This document shows positions 10,755-21,255 of a stretch of DNA of 51,281 bases, piece after piece. Position numbers and translations under genes: made by a program. The notes below the pieces were generated by a model. It had not been told where the DNA came from. It made no database searches and saw only the letters and a list, made by a program, of their open reading frames with translations. This DNA is from Fusarium oxysporum f. sp. lycopersici 4287 (Eukaryota > Ascomycota > Sordariomycetes > Hypocreales > Nectriaceae), in the NCBI RefSeq assembly GCF_000149955.1, contig NW_017264849.1:13695-64975 (forward strand), written 5' to 3'. Position 1 is the first letter of the stretch, and every line of letters begins with the position of its first letter.

Positions 10755-11045
10755 TGCTTACATACAACGCTTTCTTTTCGTCCTCGTTTCCCCAAGCCTA
10801 TGCTGTGCTGCACATTGCTCAATTTGTGTCCACTGCATGTCCGGCGTCCATCTTGCGTCATCTGATGGTGATTTCCCTCCCAGGTAGAACGAGAGGTTTC
10901 CTCTTCGCGTTTCGGTGCACTGCAACATTCCCGCTCTGTGCGCTGTCCATTTCCTGCATCGGAAGAGAAAATGCTCGACCGTCTCCATCGCTTGTCCACA
11001 TGCACATTCCTCTTCCCGTTCAGTCTGGTCATGCCCCGCGCCATA
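10755..11045 (-). mobile_element. 3' tail of a Tad-like LINE (non-LTR retrotransposon), truncated
   Basis: Minus-strand sequence encodes ECACGQAMETVEHFLFRC, then KWTAHRAGMLQCTETRRG and GGKSPSDD. This is the C-terminal Cys/His knuckle that ends the reverse-transcriptase protein of Tad-type LINEs in Sordariomycetes. A little upstream, in another frame, GMTRLNG is also typical of these elements, so the copy carries an indel between the two. Everything 5' of this is missing, and the fragment abuts the terminal repeat of a MITE at 11046. It is a dead remnant. Confidence 0.75.
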
Positions 11046-11483
11046 CAGTGAGGTGCGGGACCACCGTCAGTAGTTAGTTTACTATTGTAATTTTAGCAAA
11101 AGTGCCTCAAAATGGACTAAACGTGGCGCCTGCACAAGTGCACGCAGCCAGAGCCGAAACCAACCCCGCCATCTCTCAGCTATAATAGCATTTTGATGTT
11201 TTGGCGTTCGGGCATCGAGGATCTGCTTCACGATGAACTTATAATCACCTGACCACTTTAAGAGTCTGTATAATTTGTCTTTATCGCTTTATCTGGTCCT
11301 GGCTAGAGAATAGAATTTACTTGCTATTATTGATACTTATCTAGATGCTGTTAGTGAATGAGAAGGGCAGGGACCGTGCTAGCGTCAGCAGGACACCGAG
11401 CAGGCGCCACGTTTAGTCTTTTCCGAGGCACTTTTGCTAAAATTACAATAGCAAACTACTAAGGGTGGACCCGCACCTTACTG
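11046..11483. mobile_element. MITE-like element with long terminal inverted repeats and TA target duplication
   Basis: A 438 bp element begins CAGTGAGGTGCGGGACCACC and ends with the inverted copy (read inward CAGTAAGGTGCGGGTCCACC). The inverted similarity continues for roughly 85-90 bp at each end (11046-11135 and 11397-11483) with few mismatches. TA is present immediately outside both ends (11044-11045 and 11484-11485), as for Tc1/mariner/pogo-type transposition. The CAGT end is shared with several fungal mariner-like elements. No coding capacity is seen in the internal 260 bp, so it is non-autonomous. Confidence 0.82.
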
Positions 11484-11740
11484 TAATAGCGTGATATAGA
11501 CCAATAATTCTCGGAATCTGCTTCAGCTGAAAACCCACTATTCTTAATCCGATTATCCACGCCTCGACTGACCATTCTTTTCGCTTCATGCTATCCTTTC
11601 CACCCTGCCCTTTAACAGAAGATGGGAAGCTCTTATAAAGCAGCTCAACGTGTTCCTTTTTTTTTTTTTTTCCTTGCACTCTCTACATCTCGCTATCCTT
11701 CCCTCTCTAAGCTTGATTCTTGGTCAACTAGTAAGCAATC
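11484..11740. promoter_or_regulatory. Presumed promoter of the zinc-ribbon gene
   Basis: Contains an uninterrupted T tract at about 11658-11672 within a pyrimidine-rich stretch 70-90 bp before the ATG. CT-rich tracts just before the transcript start are common in fungal promoters. No specific operator was recognised. Confidence 0.4.
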
Positions 11741-12371
11741 ATGTTCTGTTCCGAGTGTGGTGAGGAGGCAGATGGCCGCTTCTGCTGGAACTGCGGCTCT
11801 AAGCTGCGTGAAGGAGCCAGCGTCAACCGTACAATGAGCTCCACCACGACAAGTTCAGCGACAGTCACTCTACCAACAAATTCATGGCATCAAGAGATCA
11901 ACTATAACACGCTCATCAAACTACCTGAGGTTAAAGACAAGCTCGCAATGCAAACTGTCAAGGGCCGCAAGCTCAGCGCCGAAGAGTTTGTGGAATTCTT
12001 CCCTAAATCGATGCAGATCGGTGCAGGCCTTGGGCAGGCCTTTGGATCTATGTTCGGCTTCAAGACGGGGAAATCCCACACGGATACTCTGATTCGCCCT
12101 TGCGGAGTGGTTCTAGTTGCCGCTTTATGCTACCTAACTCGGTCAAGATTCTCCATCAGCACTGTTCGCCAGGGAGTCAACGCTGTTGCTGTTACGAGCG
12201 ACATCCCGTCTGATTTGTGGAGCTGGAAGGGAGAACTTGAAATAATTGTCACCAAGGATGGGGGAAACACCAAGGTTTCACGCTGCAACAAACATACCGG
12301 GGCAGAAGTACGACTGGGGTAAAAGCAAGAGGATCCTGGAAAAGTTATTTACTGCTCTAAGGCAAGAATAA
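11741..12371 (+). CDS. Zinc-ribbon domain protein, C-terminus displaced by a one-base frameshift
   Basis: ATG at 11741 opens MFCSECGEEADGRFCWNCGS, a compact zinc ribbon (two C-x2-C knuckles within the first 18 residues). A Ser/Thr linker follows, then a globular domain. The frame as read stops at 12322 after 193 residues with an unnatural tail (CNKHTGAEVRLG). If the single C at 12281 is skipped, the next frame runs on smoothly through NIPGQKYDWGKSKRILEKLF to a stop at 12369-12371 and looks far more protein-like. So a one-base insertion, real or a sequencing error, truncates about 25 native residues. The globular domain is not recognised. Confidence is good for a gene, low for function. Confidence 0.65.
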
Positions 12372-12554
12372 GTGATATTCTGTTGAATTTGGCGTTCTCT
12401 GGGTTGGCTGCTGATAATTAAGTTGTTTCGGACGTGTTTTGCGAGCGGTGATTCGTGTGATGTAACCGGGTACTTGCGTATCACCCACTTCTATTCGGTG
12501 CTGCCGCTTTCTAATGTCACTTCTTGTCACCACAAGACAACACCACTCAAATAT

Positions 12555-13100
12555 TCAAACAGTGCACTGCATAAATGCAAAGCTTTCACCCATAATCTCA
12601 ATGCATTTTCTCAAAGTCTCTGGCTTATCACGCCCGATATCACGGTCGACATAGTTCGAATACCAGTGAGTCTCTAAAAGCTCATCACATCGACTGCAAA
12701 GCTGCCCTTCCAGTTTGGCGCAGTAATTTTTCTTGTCCTGTAACGAGAGGTCCCCAGTGATAGCTGTGGAGAAGTCCGAATTATCGACAGGGGCCAAGGC
12801 AAGTGTGTCCATGTCTACGAGAGCTGGGCAACCCGCACTTTTTAAAGCTCTTGGCTTCGGTAGCGCAGACGAAGTAAGTAAGCTGGTAATTGTGGAGATA
12901 GTATGCGCACTGCCTGGAGCATGTTTCTCAATGTATTAACTGGAGTTGATCTTGGCCGAAAGCTGAAGCTTATCGCTTACCTTACCTACACCAATTACCC
13001 ACCGTACCAGGTCCGGATACACAAGATCGTCGCCCGTGCACACCACGCACCCCTCGTCGAGACCGCGCTGGAGCTTTCTGACCTCTGTGGAGATACGGAT
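12555..13100 (-). CDS. Hypothetical Cys-containing protein, at least two exons, 5' end unresolved
   Basis: Two coding segments on the minus strand join at a GT-AG intron of 171 nt (12985-12815). The upstream segment, up to 13100, contains STEVRKLQRGLDEGCVVCTG and DLVYPDLVRWVIGV. The downstream segment (12814-12555) contains MDTLALAPVDNSDF, CSRCDELLETHW and a helical end. CVVC and CSRC could be metal ligands. A splice acceptor (TTATAG) sits just before 13100, so a further 5' exon is likely, but no clean donor or start was found. The ATG at 12812 could alternatively start a small 85-residue protein. The family is not recognised, and decay like that of the adjacent NLR-like relic is possible. 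Confidence 0.4.
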
Positions 13101-13426
13101 CTATAAATCAGCGGAAAGAAGTAGGATCTAAAAGCATAGGACTTCCACTTGGGCTAGCATCGCCTGGCCGTAATTAAACCTTGTTCCGATTTCTTTAATT
13201 ATTAACTGCCGGTGACAACAATACGAGGCTGTGGACTGTACTTGAAAGTTAGAAGAGGAACTAACATACACCATAGGTATGTGGATTAAACAAGTATATG
13301 TCAGACGGTACGTGTATTCGGTTCATTAATGTGAATTGGTGTATTTATGTTGTGTTCTGTTAAATTCTGCCCCTGATAGTTGTTATTTGCGTTAATAGCC
13401 TACTACTTATTGTAATACTGAATTAG
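13101..13426. other. Intergenic, AT-rich
   Basis: No frame or repeat recognised. It may hold the missing 5' exon of the minus-strand gene ending at 12555. Confidence 0.35.
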
Positions 13427-14144
13427 TTAGTTTACCTTTTTTTTATATAGGAGTTTAGCATAGCGGGAAATTGTTGACTTTACCGTTCCCGCCATTGAGC
13501 CAGAATATCGTCCTCGCCTCAGGATCGTCGATCCATCGAGATATCAGGTCAAGAAGCTCGACTCGGGTGTTTGGTAGACATGTCGGATTATGTTCGGTAT
13601 GTTAGTTGAAAGAAGCCCCCCAGGCAATAGGAATCCGGTCACGAGCCGTTCTCTGGTCGATACCAAGAATAATCGACCTAAGTTCCTACCTCGTTGGCGA
13701 GACAAGGCAAATGCCGGAGTACTCGGACTAACATCTGGTTAACTTATAGAGCTGAATGGATGGCCTCAGTGCACCATCGGAGGGCCTAGGCAATTACATC
13801 GACTTCCTTGCTTTGAAATGGCCATTTTAAAGCATCTAAGCACATCTTGCCCGACTATTAGCTAAAGGCAAGCGACTTCTTAAGATATCGGAGTTGAGAC
13901 TCGCTATCTGCCGTTGCTAGAAAGACCGCATGCGAAGCTTTGAGTTTCAGACTTTGCATTCTACTTAGTAGATCTCGAGCATTCTGTAACTCTAAATGCA
14001 GGCAGGTAACTTCCCTCGATAACCGCGCTTATCTTCTTTGGCATTCTTAATATATTGGGCATATCGTGCACACCATCCAATCACCTTTGCTGATAAGTCC
14101 ATAATTTTGGCCGCAATTCCTATTCCTTCTAGCACCATCGGCAT
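13427..14144 (-). pseudogene. Decayed 5' part of an NLR-like (NACHT-type STAND) gene, ending at the P-loop
   Basis: A possible start at 14144 opens MPMVLEGIGIAAKIMDLSAK, then VIGWCARYAQYIKNAKEDK and (after a +1 shift near 14015) LQNARDLLSRMQSL. This is the helical N-terminal domain common in fungal NLR-like proteins. Further on, DRIPIAWGASFN is followed by an in-frame TAA at 13602-13604, then CLPNTRVELLDLISRWIDD and IFWLNG, the linker and start of the NACHT P-loop. A second frameshift lies inside the glycine-rich loop at about 13470. The frame ends at 13427 soon after the Lys-Ser of Walker A. No NTPase remainder or repeat domain follows. The gene is truncated and dead. In fungi such genes act in non-self recognition and cell death. 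Confidence 0.75.
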
Positions 14145-14899
14145 AAAGTACCCCTTGTCATTCGTGTTTTAGTCAAGGATATCGTGATAAGCTGGAGTGT
14201 CCTTCACCAAGGTCATTCAAGCGAGGTCGACCAGGTCAAAATGGATCGATTACACGTGACATCTGACAATATCAAAGTCATCGTTGTTGCGCTTTGCCTC
14301 GGTGCAAGACAGCAGCCCACGCGCCTACCGCCTACGCATAGAATTCACGAGTTATTACACCAATGAGCGTTTAATGTCAATTATCCTCGGTCTTATTCAA
14401 AACACTATGTAGATTAATGGTGTACCAATGCTGATGCCTGTCACTTATACACCTGTTTGGTCTTCTAAAACATCTAAAACTTCAGGGGGGCTAAAACCTG
14501 TCTTGTCTGTTCAACCTTGCACAACTCATCGCACGCTACAATACGTACCATCTTTCGGTATTAATCATTAACTACCTTAATCTTGTCCTTGCCAATCCTC
14601 TCATTCCAAGTTTACCAGAGTCTTGTGAAAACCCTTGCTAGTCCGCTCTTTCAATTACCGGCCCCACAATGCCGAGCCTTCACCCACATCACGGCGTTAA
14701 TATCAAACTGCCGCGCAATTAGGCCGCGTCTTTTTGGCCAAACAGACGCAAAGATCTTCACGGCAATAGTACGTAGACCACAATATGTAGTAGCCGTAGT
14801 GGACTGAATCGGGAACCCTAGCTGTCTTGGCAGAATAAATACCCCATTGATTCCATAAAGTATTCCCCATCATTCCTCACAGTTTCAGAATCAGCTCAA
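14145..14899. other. Intergenic, promoter side of the muconate-cyclase-like gene
   Basis: About 750 bp with only short frames. Nothing convincing found. Confidence 0.4.
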
Positions 14900-16171
14900 A
14901 TGTTGCCAAGAATTCTATTCCCGCTTCTCGCCGCCTCGGCTGTTGCTGAAGTACATTACCTGTTTTCTGGCTTCTTTTCTGGATCTACAATTGCCGGCAT
15001 TGAGTTCGATGATGAAACCCATTCCTTGAGCTTGGTGAAGAACATCTCCTCCGCATCCGATGACGGGTCGAAGTGGATAGCACTCGATGTAGGTGTTGCT
15101 CATACAGCATATATATCCCGGATCTAATCACAGGTTGTAGGCGCGCAAGCAAAACTTATACGTTGGCACCACTGGTTACTTCCAAAGCTACAAGGTAACT
15201 AAGGATCTGGGGTTGGCCTATAAGAGCAACGTCAGCTTATCCTCGGATTGTAAGCGGCCCTTCAAGATAACTATGTATCAATTACTCTTCTGACCACTTT
15301 TATGCAGGCAAAAACGCAAACTTCATCACCGCATCATCCAAGTCTCCCTTCGCAGTATTCGGCACACCCTACGGAGGCGGCTGTCCAACAATCACCATCT
15401 CCGTCGATAAGACCGGCACTCTCCAGAAAAGCTTTGCAAATGCGACTTACAATACCAAAGGTGGTGTTCACGGAACCGCGCTGAGCCCGAAGAATGACTT
15501 CCTGTACTCCGCCGATGACATGGGAAATGCAGTCTGGGTCCACTCTTACAATCGCGAAAGCGGCAAAATTGAAGAGGTGCAATATCTTGCTGCCGAGGAA
15601 GGATCCAACCCGAGACATTTGACTGTGCATCCAAATGGAAAATGGGTATACGTGGTTTATGAGGAGGCGAACTCTATTGCGGCATATAAGCGTAATACAA
15701 AGACTGGAAAACTCGAGTTTCGCAACGAGACATACAGTTTACTTCCCTCCGGTAGGATCTGAGCGCTTTCCTTATATACCTACTGAACTAACTATTTATT
15801 TAGGATTTACTAACTCTTCTTCTTATTGGGCTGATGAAGTACTACTTTCCACGCCTGCCGAAGGATCATCCCCCAAATACCTGCTTGCTGCCACGAGATC
15901 CCGTAAAACTGGAGTTCCTGGATACGTCTCTGCGTTTAGCTTGGATGCCAGATCCGGAGCTATCAAAGAGCAGCTGTTTCTGCAAGAAACTACCAACAGT
16001 GGAGGATCTGCGAATGCTGTGTCGCCAGCCTCGTTCAGTGAGGACTTCTTTGCTATTACTGATAGCGGTTCGAATTTTATTGAAGTTTGGAAGATCAAAA
16101 ATAAGAGTGCATCGGCAGTTGCGCACCTCGGTCTTGAGAATGGACCGGCGAATGCCGTATGGTACAGCTGA
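14900..16171 (+). CDS. Carboxy-cis,cis-muconate cyclase-like lactonase, secreted beta-propeller
   Basis: Four exons (14900-15088, 15141-15249, 15308-15751, 15804-16171) with GT-AG introns sum to 369 residues plus stop. The fold is the seven-bladed propeller of the 3-carboxymuconate cyclase / 6-phosphogluconolactonase (lactonase) family, judged from repeated blade motifs such as LSPKNDFLYSADDMGNAVWV, HLTVHPNGKWVYVVYEEANS and the final NGPANAVW. The fungal enzyme opens or closes carboxymuconolactone in the protocatechuate branch of the beta-ketoadipate pathway. The first 17 residues (MLPRILFPLLAASAVAE) look like a signal peptide with cleavage after AVA, so this copy is probably exported, unlike a housekeeping catabolic enzyme. 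Substrate is therefore uncertain. Confidence 0.85.
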
Positions 16172-16645
16172 GTTGTCCGGAGATAAAAGTATAGCCCGGA
16201 ACGGATTACTGGTCTCAGTTTATGGGCTCATCTCATAGCTAGGGCAGACCAAGCTGATAGATTCGTTTTCAGCTAGGTCCTCCCTCGTTCGATAGTGGCT
16301 TGCTGAAATTCCCTGGACACGAGCTGAGAAGCTGAATCGAGCGTGATAGCATATCTCCTATCATCATTTCCTTTCTTTAAACGTTTGAAGCTGAATCAAT
16401 TGGCTACATCGGAGCTCAAGGGATGGGTCTGGGCCGGAGCTGTTAAACGCCTCCACCTCTGTATTCGTAAATAATCTCCGGCGATGAATGAATAGCTGCA
16501 ACAAGAGAGCCGAAACTCGTAAACTGAGCACGAAAAAGGGAACAAACACAATTTCTTCAGTCAATGAACCGACGAGGGTAAATGTGATAAAAGGCTTTTT
16601 CTTTTCCCGCAGATACAGTGTTCTCGTTACTTCACCAGCCCCAGA
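16172..16645. other. Intergenic and possible 5' region of the DUF2235 gene
   Basis: No coding sequence that can be joined to the DUF2235 gene was recognised. The promoter and first exon of that gene probably lie in the following gap. Confidence 0.35.
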
Positions 16646-17102
16646 NNNNNNNNNNNNNNNNNNNNNNNNNNNNNNNNNNNNNNNNNNNNNNNNNNNNNNN
16701 NNNNNNNNNNNNNNNNNNNNNNNNNNNNNNNNNNNNNNNNNNNNNNNNNNNNNNNNNNNNNNNNNNNNNNNNNNNNNNNNNNNNNNNNNNNNNNNNNNNN
16801 NNNNNNNNNNNNNNNNNNNNNNNNNNNNNNNNNNNNNNNNNNNNNNNNNNNNNNNNNNNNNNNNNNNNNNNNNNNNNNNNNNNNNNNNNNNNNNNNNNNN
16901 NNNNNNNNNNNNNNNNNNNNNNNNNNNNNNNNNNNNNNNNNNNNNNNNNNNNNNNNNNNNNNNNNNNNNNNNNNNNNNNNNNNNNNNNNNNNNNNNNNNN
17001 NNNNNNNNNNNNNNNNNNNNNNNNNNNNNNNNNNNNNNNNNNNNNNNNNNNNNNNNNNNNNNNNNNNNNNNNNNNNNNNNNNNNNNNNNNNNNNNNNNNN
17101 NN
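16646..17102. other. Assembly gap (457 N)
   Basis: Undetermined bases directly upstream of, and hiding, the 5' end of the DUF2235 gene. Confidence 0.95.
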
Positions 17103-18698
17103 GGGACCACTTTCGATGCCCATATTATGGCAGGATATCGTTTCCTAATGCGATACTATGAACCCGTAAGTGACGTTTAATCAGTATCACGTGTTACGAT
17201 AACTAATAACCTTTTGAAGGAAGCAAAGATTTATATCTTTGGATTCAGTCGAGGCGCTTTTACCGCTAAATACCTTTCACGCATGGTCAACGAGGTTGGC
17301 CTTCTTTGCAAGGGTAACGAGGAAATGGTACCTTTCGCATACCGGCTCTACCAACGCTCTCTCCAGTGCAAAAGCAACGATCGCACTGCGGCCATGGGCT
17401 TTTTCGCCCGCAACGGTGCCTCTGATGAGAAGGCCCCCGAGGACCAGGCTTCTGTAACTAACCATTCCGATACTGCCCCTCTGTCGCAGAATGCCGGACC
17501 TAATGGCGCGTCGTCTGATGCGCCGAAACAGGGAGAAGACAACGATGGACCAGTTGAGGATATCTATCTGGCCGGCAACCCTGTCATCACGCCAAGCAAG
17601 GAGGCCATCGCTGCGAAAAAGGAGGTCAAGGCTTTCGGTCAAACCTTCTGCCGCACCGAAGGCACTGATCCCAAGAAGCACAAGAATATCAAAGTCTTCT
17701 TCCTTGGTCTCTGGGACTGCGTCAACTCTGTTGCCATGGTTGAGCGAAATTCCCCTGCTCCAGTGGAGATAACAGGAACTGCACACCACGTCCGTCACGC
17801 TGTGGCTGTAGACGAGCGCCGTGTCAAGTTCAGGCCTGCCCTCCTTGCTCAAGACATCAAGACCGTCATCAAGGCTTCCAAGAAAGAGGATACTGAAAAG
17901 GAAGATATCAGAGAGGTCTGGTTCCCCGGTAATCACGGTGACGTTGGCGGAGGATGGCCGGCCATACCCACGGAAATGAAAGGTTGGGCCCTCTGGAAAT
18001 ACATCTTCAGTGGAACCAAGGTTAAGAATCTAGTCAAGCCTCTCAAGGACAACGCTTTACAGATGAGCGACATGGCCCTCGAATGGATGATCCGCGAGGT
18101 TGATATTGTCGGCAAACAACACCCTGGCTGCCACGTGCACTGGTGCCATACTCTTGATGCTTTCAAGAATAGCATGAAGGTGACCAAAACGGTAGAGGAT
18201 CGCATCATCAAGGGCTTCATGCATGATACCCTCAGGTTCGGTTATGGCGCATCATTTTTGAAGGTCTTCATGTGGAATTTGATTGGTACGTCTTCTTCCT
18301 TCCTCACAAGAAACAATGTTACTAACTATATGCTAGAAACGCTCCCAGGTATTCCTCGCTGGGAACTCAACGACTCAAAGAAAGAGAAGGATAGAGGATG
18401 GGAGTTGTACAGAGGTATACCCAACTTCGGTGCTCCTCGCGATATTCCCCGAGGAGCCGTGCTGCATAATTCACTCAAGGAGCGGCTTGAGAAGGTCAAG
18501 AAGTACCGACCACTGAACGACCATGGTTCAGGCGACCCTTGCTTGTGGAATTCAGAGGGTGTCGCCGACATGAGGGACGTGACGTATAAGCGCCTAGGTC
18601 CGGATGGTGAAATCAAGGATCCTGACTGGGATGCCCGACATAAGATTTGGCAGTTTGAGGACTTTCACGCCCAGCTTGCTCGCGCTCGCACTTGTTGA
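17103..18698 (+). CDS. DUF2235 alpha/beta hydrolase (Tle1-like phospholipase fold), 5' end in gap
   Basis: Visible exons are 17103-17165, 17220-18285 and 18337-18698, joined by GT-AG introns of 54 and 51 nt; the second is in frame and would be read through in a plain translation. The nucleophile elbow G-F-S-R-G lies in AKIYIFGFSRGAFTAKYLSR, and the motif GNHGDVGGGW carries the conserved Asp of DUF2235. Together they define the family that includes bacterial type VI effector phospholipases (Tle1); fungal members are mostly uncharacterised. The usual N-terminal block with the first strand and C-D-G-T motif is missing because it falls in the gap, so the protein is incomplete at about 497 residues. 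It converges on the STAND-like gene, whose stop codon lies 133 bp away. Confidence 0.85.
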
Positions 18699-18831
18699 TA
18701 ATCATGTTGGGGTTTTGGTGGATTTCGACGCGTTATTGTTAGCATCGGTATTCTTACTACATGTTAATCGAGTTCAAGTAACTCTGTTTGTATGAGCTTG
18801 TAATTATTATCGCTTATTTTACTACTTGCGG

Positions 18832-20780
18832 TTACCAATGACCATCTATGTTCAACATCCGTCTATCATCTAGTTTTGTGACGCCATTTACATGCTCGTT
18901 CAATTGTCGCTCAAGTCTCCCTTTACTAGAAGCCACTCCTGACCGAGCTCTCGATTCCTTACAAAGAACAAGCTCATCATGGAATGGTCGGCGAACTTCC
19001 ATAGTCTTTGTAGGACTAGTAAGAAGAACCTTGATATTTGCGCTGGTCCTCTGCTCCTTCGAAATCCTTAGAAGTGTCACCAGCACGTCAGCCATACTCC
19101 CCATAAACTCTTCTCGCTCATAGTACACAACGCCGTCAATCAAACACATCAATAAAGTGGACCTTGGTAGCCGGAATACGAGCCTCTCAAATAAGCAGCA
19201 AAGCTCATCGACATCGTCGAGGTAAAGCAGGTCTGGCCTTACATCACCCACAGAGATGCAGTTGCTAAAGTCATACTGGCAAAGGAGCTGACATATGAAG
19301 CTTTGAATTACAGCACGACCCCCGGTATACTCGTCGTAATCGAAGTTATCGTGTAGCCCGCAATAGAATAACAGACAGAGACAATTTGGGGCTCTATCTG
19401 CGAGAGAGCCTGCCAGAGACGTGCACAGAAGCGTTAGTCCCGATACCCGGCATCTGATGTCGTAGTTTCCGTGGATGAGAAGTTGTGCTGAGTGAGGAGA
19501 AACTAGCCACTCTCTGAGCTGTCCAGTATTCACAAGCTGCTCGGCGCGTGCTCGTTCCACTGACGGTACCCTGATGTGTCTCATGCGATCGATGATTTCT
19601 TTATCTCCCACTAGAAGATCTGGGATATTGATCCAGTCCAGGAGTTCCTGCGGGCTGATGCGTTGCTCCACATTCACTTGTTCTATGGGAGGAACTGGTG
19701 AGCAAGGGCGAGAATATCCGAAGGCCATCCTGTCCATGTAGATCGCTAAGATATGATTAATTTCCTGTCAGAGAGCATAGACTTATTTTTTCATTACCTC
19801 TCAAATTGTTATTGTACTCATTAAGGAGTCTAAGAACCGATGTGTTCACAAAGTGCTGACCCCGACGTATGTCTTCGATCTCTTCGGGTGTCGGCATGCC
19901 TAAAAAGAATCATGTAAGTTTCGCAACTGTGTACATTCCCAGCGCTTCTAGCAAGTCATAGGGATCTTCAACTCACGATCTAAAACCATTTGCAGGCCAT
20001 TTCTCGTCTCATATTTCGCCGACATATCAGCTTGGGAGATGAGATGTTCAGCCTTAGCTTTAATTGCACAAAGGCTCTCCGTAATCGCGTACTTATAACT
20101 TTCAGGATTGAAAGTAGCGGGAATTACCCTCTTGCCTAGATCACCGAATGCGATGTCAGTACTGTCACGCAGATAAGATGTCATCCATGGGGTCACTCGC
20201 CTGGGCTCTAAATAAAAAAGCCAATAACGCATTCTATGGCGTAGAAGACTGTAGCTATCAAATCGATAGAAACCTTCTCAAGGTTCATGTCATTCTTGTA
20301 TATTTCGAGAAAACCCTCCACTTGAGAGAATACCTTGTCGATATCGTCAAAAGCGCTCAAAACCTCCTCTCGGACCTTTGCTGCTTTTATGGCTGCCTAC
20401 ATATTGCATCAGCTCTTGTTAAATTATTGGCTAACCATAACTGTGTCTCCAGATGTGATACTCACCTCGAGAAGAATTTGAACAGCTCCTAATATTGGCG
20501 TGACATAATCGATGTTGGGCACGAACTTGGAAGCGCCAAGCAGAGGCTCAGCAGCGTTATCAACAAACTTCCTATATACCCGGGTGAACTTGGCCGTGAA
20601 GCTCTTATCCTTCTTGCTATACGTCTCTTTAGCCTTTTCAAGCTGATCAAAGACTGCGGTACAATCCGTCTTGTCGCGAATTCCAAAACCCTGCTTTAAA
20701 TCGGGTTCCGTTGGATGGTTTTCTTTCAGTTGATTCATAGCACGATGGAAAAGACTGTCCCAGAATTTGAGTGCCACCAT
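18832..20780 (-). CDS. STAND/NACHT-like protein lacking a classical P-loop; one-base frameshift
   Basis: Four exons (20780-20466, 20396-19977, 19899-19798, 19745-18832) join by GT-AG introns. All phases agree except exon 2, which is one base short. Inserting one base at the six-A run 20214-20219 joins AIECVIGFF to EPRRVTPWMTSYL and restores the whole frame. The helical N-terminal half resembles the uncharacterised N-terminal domain (DUF7708-like, from memory) that precedes NACHT modules in fungal STAND proteins. In the last exon the position of Walker A reads LLIHGNYDIRCRVSGL, with no GxxxxGK[ST]. The following block (LFYCGLHD, FICQLLCQ, TLLMCLIDGVVYYERE) retains a Walker-B-like strand. ATP binding is doubtful. 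ATG 20780 is the first usable start; coding similarity may extend further upstream toward the gap at 21041. Confidence 0.65.
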
Positions 20781-21040
20781 GGGCTGATCCACAAGCTGTC
20801 TCGAAGGAACCTGCACATTCCGCGGTGTCGACAGGCACGACTGTGTAGCTAGTCCAGTCGGCGAGACAGGTGCAGTGAGTTTTTGAGAAGATGAAGGGGC
20901 TCGCAAATGATATAAGCCCCTTGTCTTGCACTGTATCGTGATGTGCGTGTACAGCAGTATGGGGTGAGCCTAGATGTTGTCGATAAGTCACTGCTGGAGC
21001 TGCAGTGATGTGACTAGACCATGATGATCCATGTTAACCG

Positions 21041-21255
21041 NNNNNNNNNNNNNNNNNNNNNNNNNNNNNNNNNNNNNNNNNNNNNNNNNNNNNNNNNNNN
21101 NNNNNNNNNNNNNNNNNNNNNNNNNNNNNNNNNNNNNNNNNNNNNNNNNNNNNNNNNNNNNNNNNNNNNNNNNNNNNNNNNNNNNNNNNNNNNNNNNNNN
21201 NNNNNNNNNNNNNNNNNNNNNNNNNNNNNNNNNNNNNNNNNNNNNNNNNNNNNNN
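21041..21255. other. Assembly gap (215 N)
   Basis: Undetermined bases between the STAND-like gene and the AAA+ gene. A 5' exon of the STAND-like gene could be hidden here. Confidence 0.95.

Noticed and set aside
20647..20991. Minus-strand frame of 114 codons overlapping the STAND-like gene
   Set aside because: Shadow frame; the coding frame of the gene runs through the same bases with splice-consistent phases.
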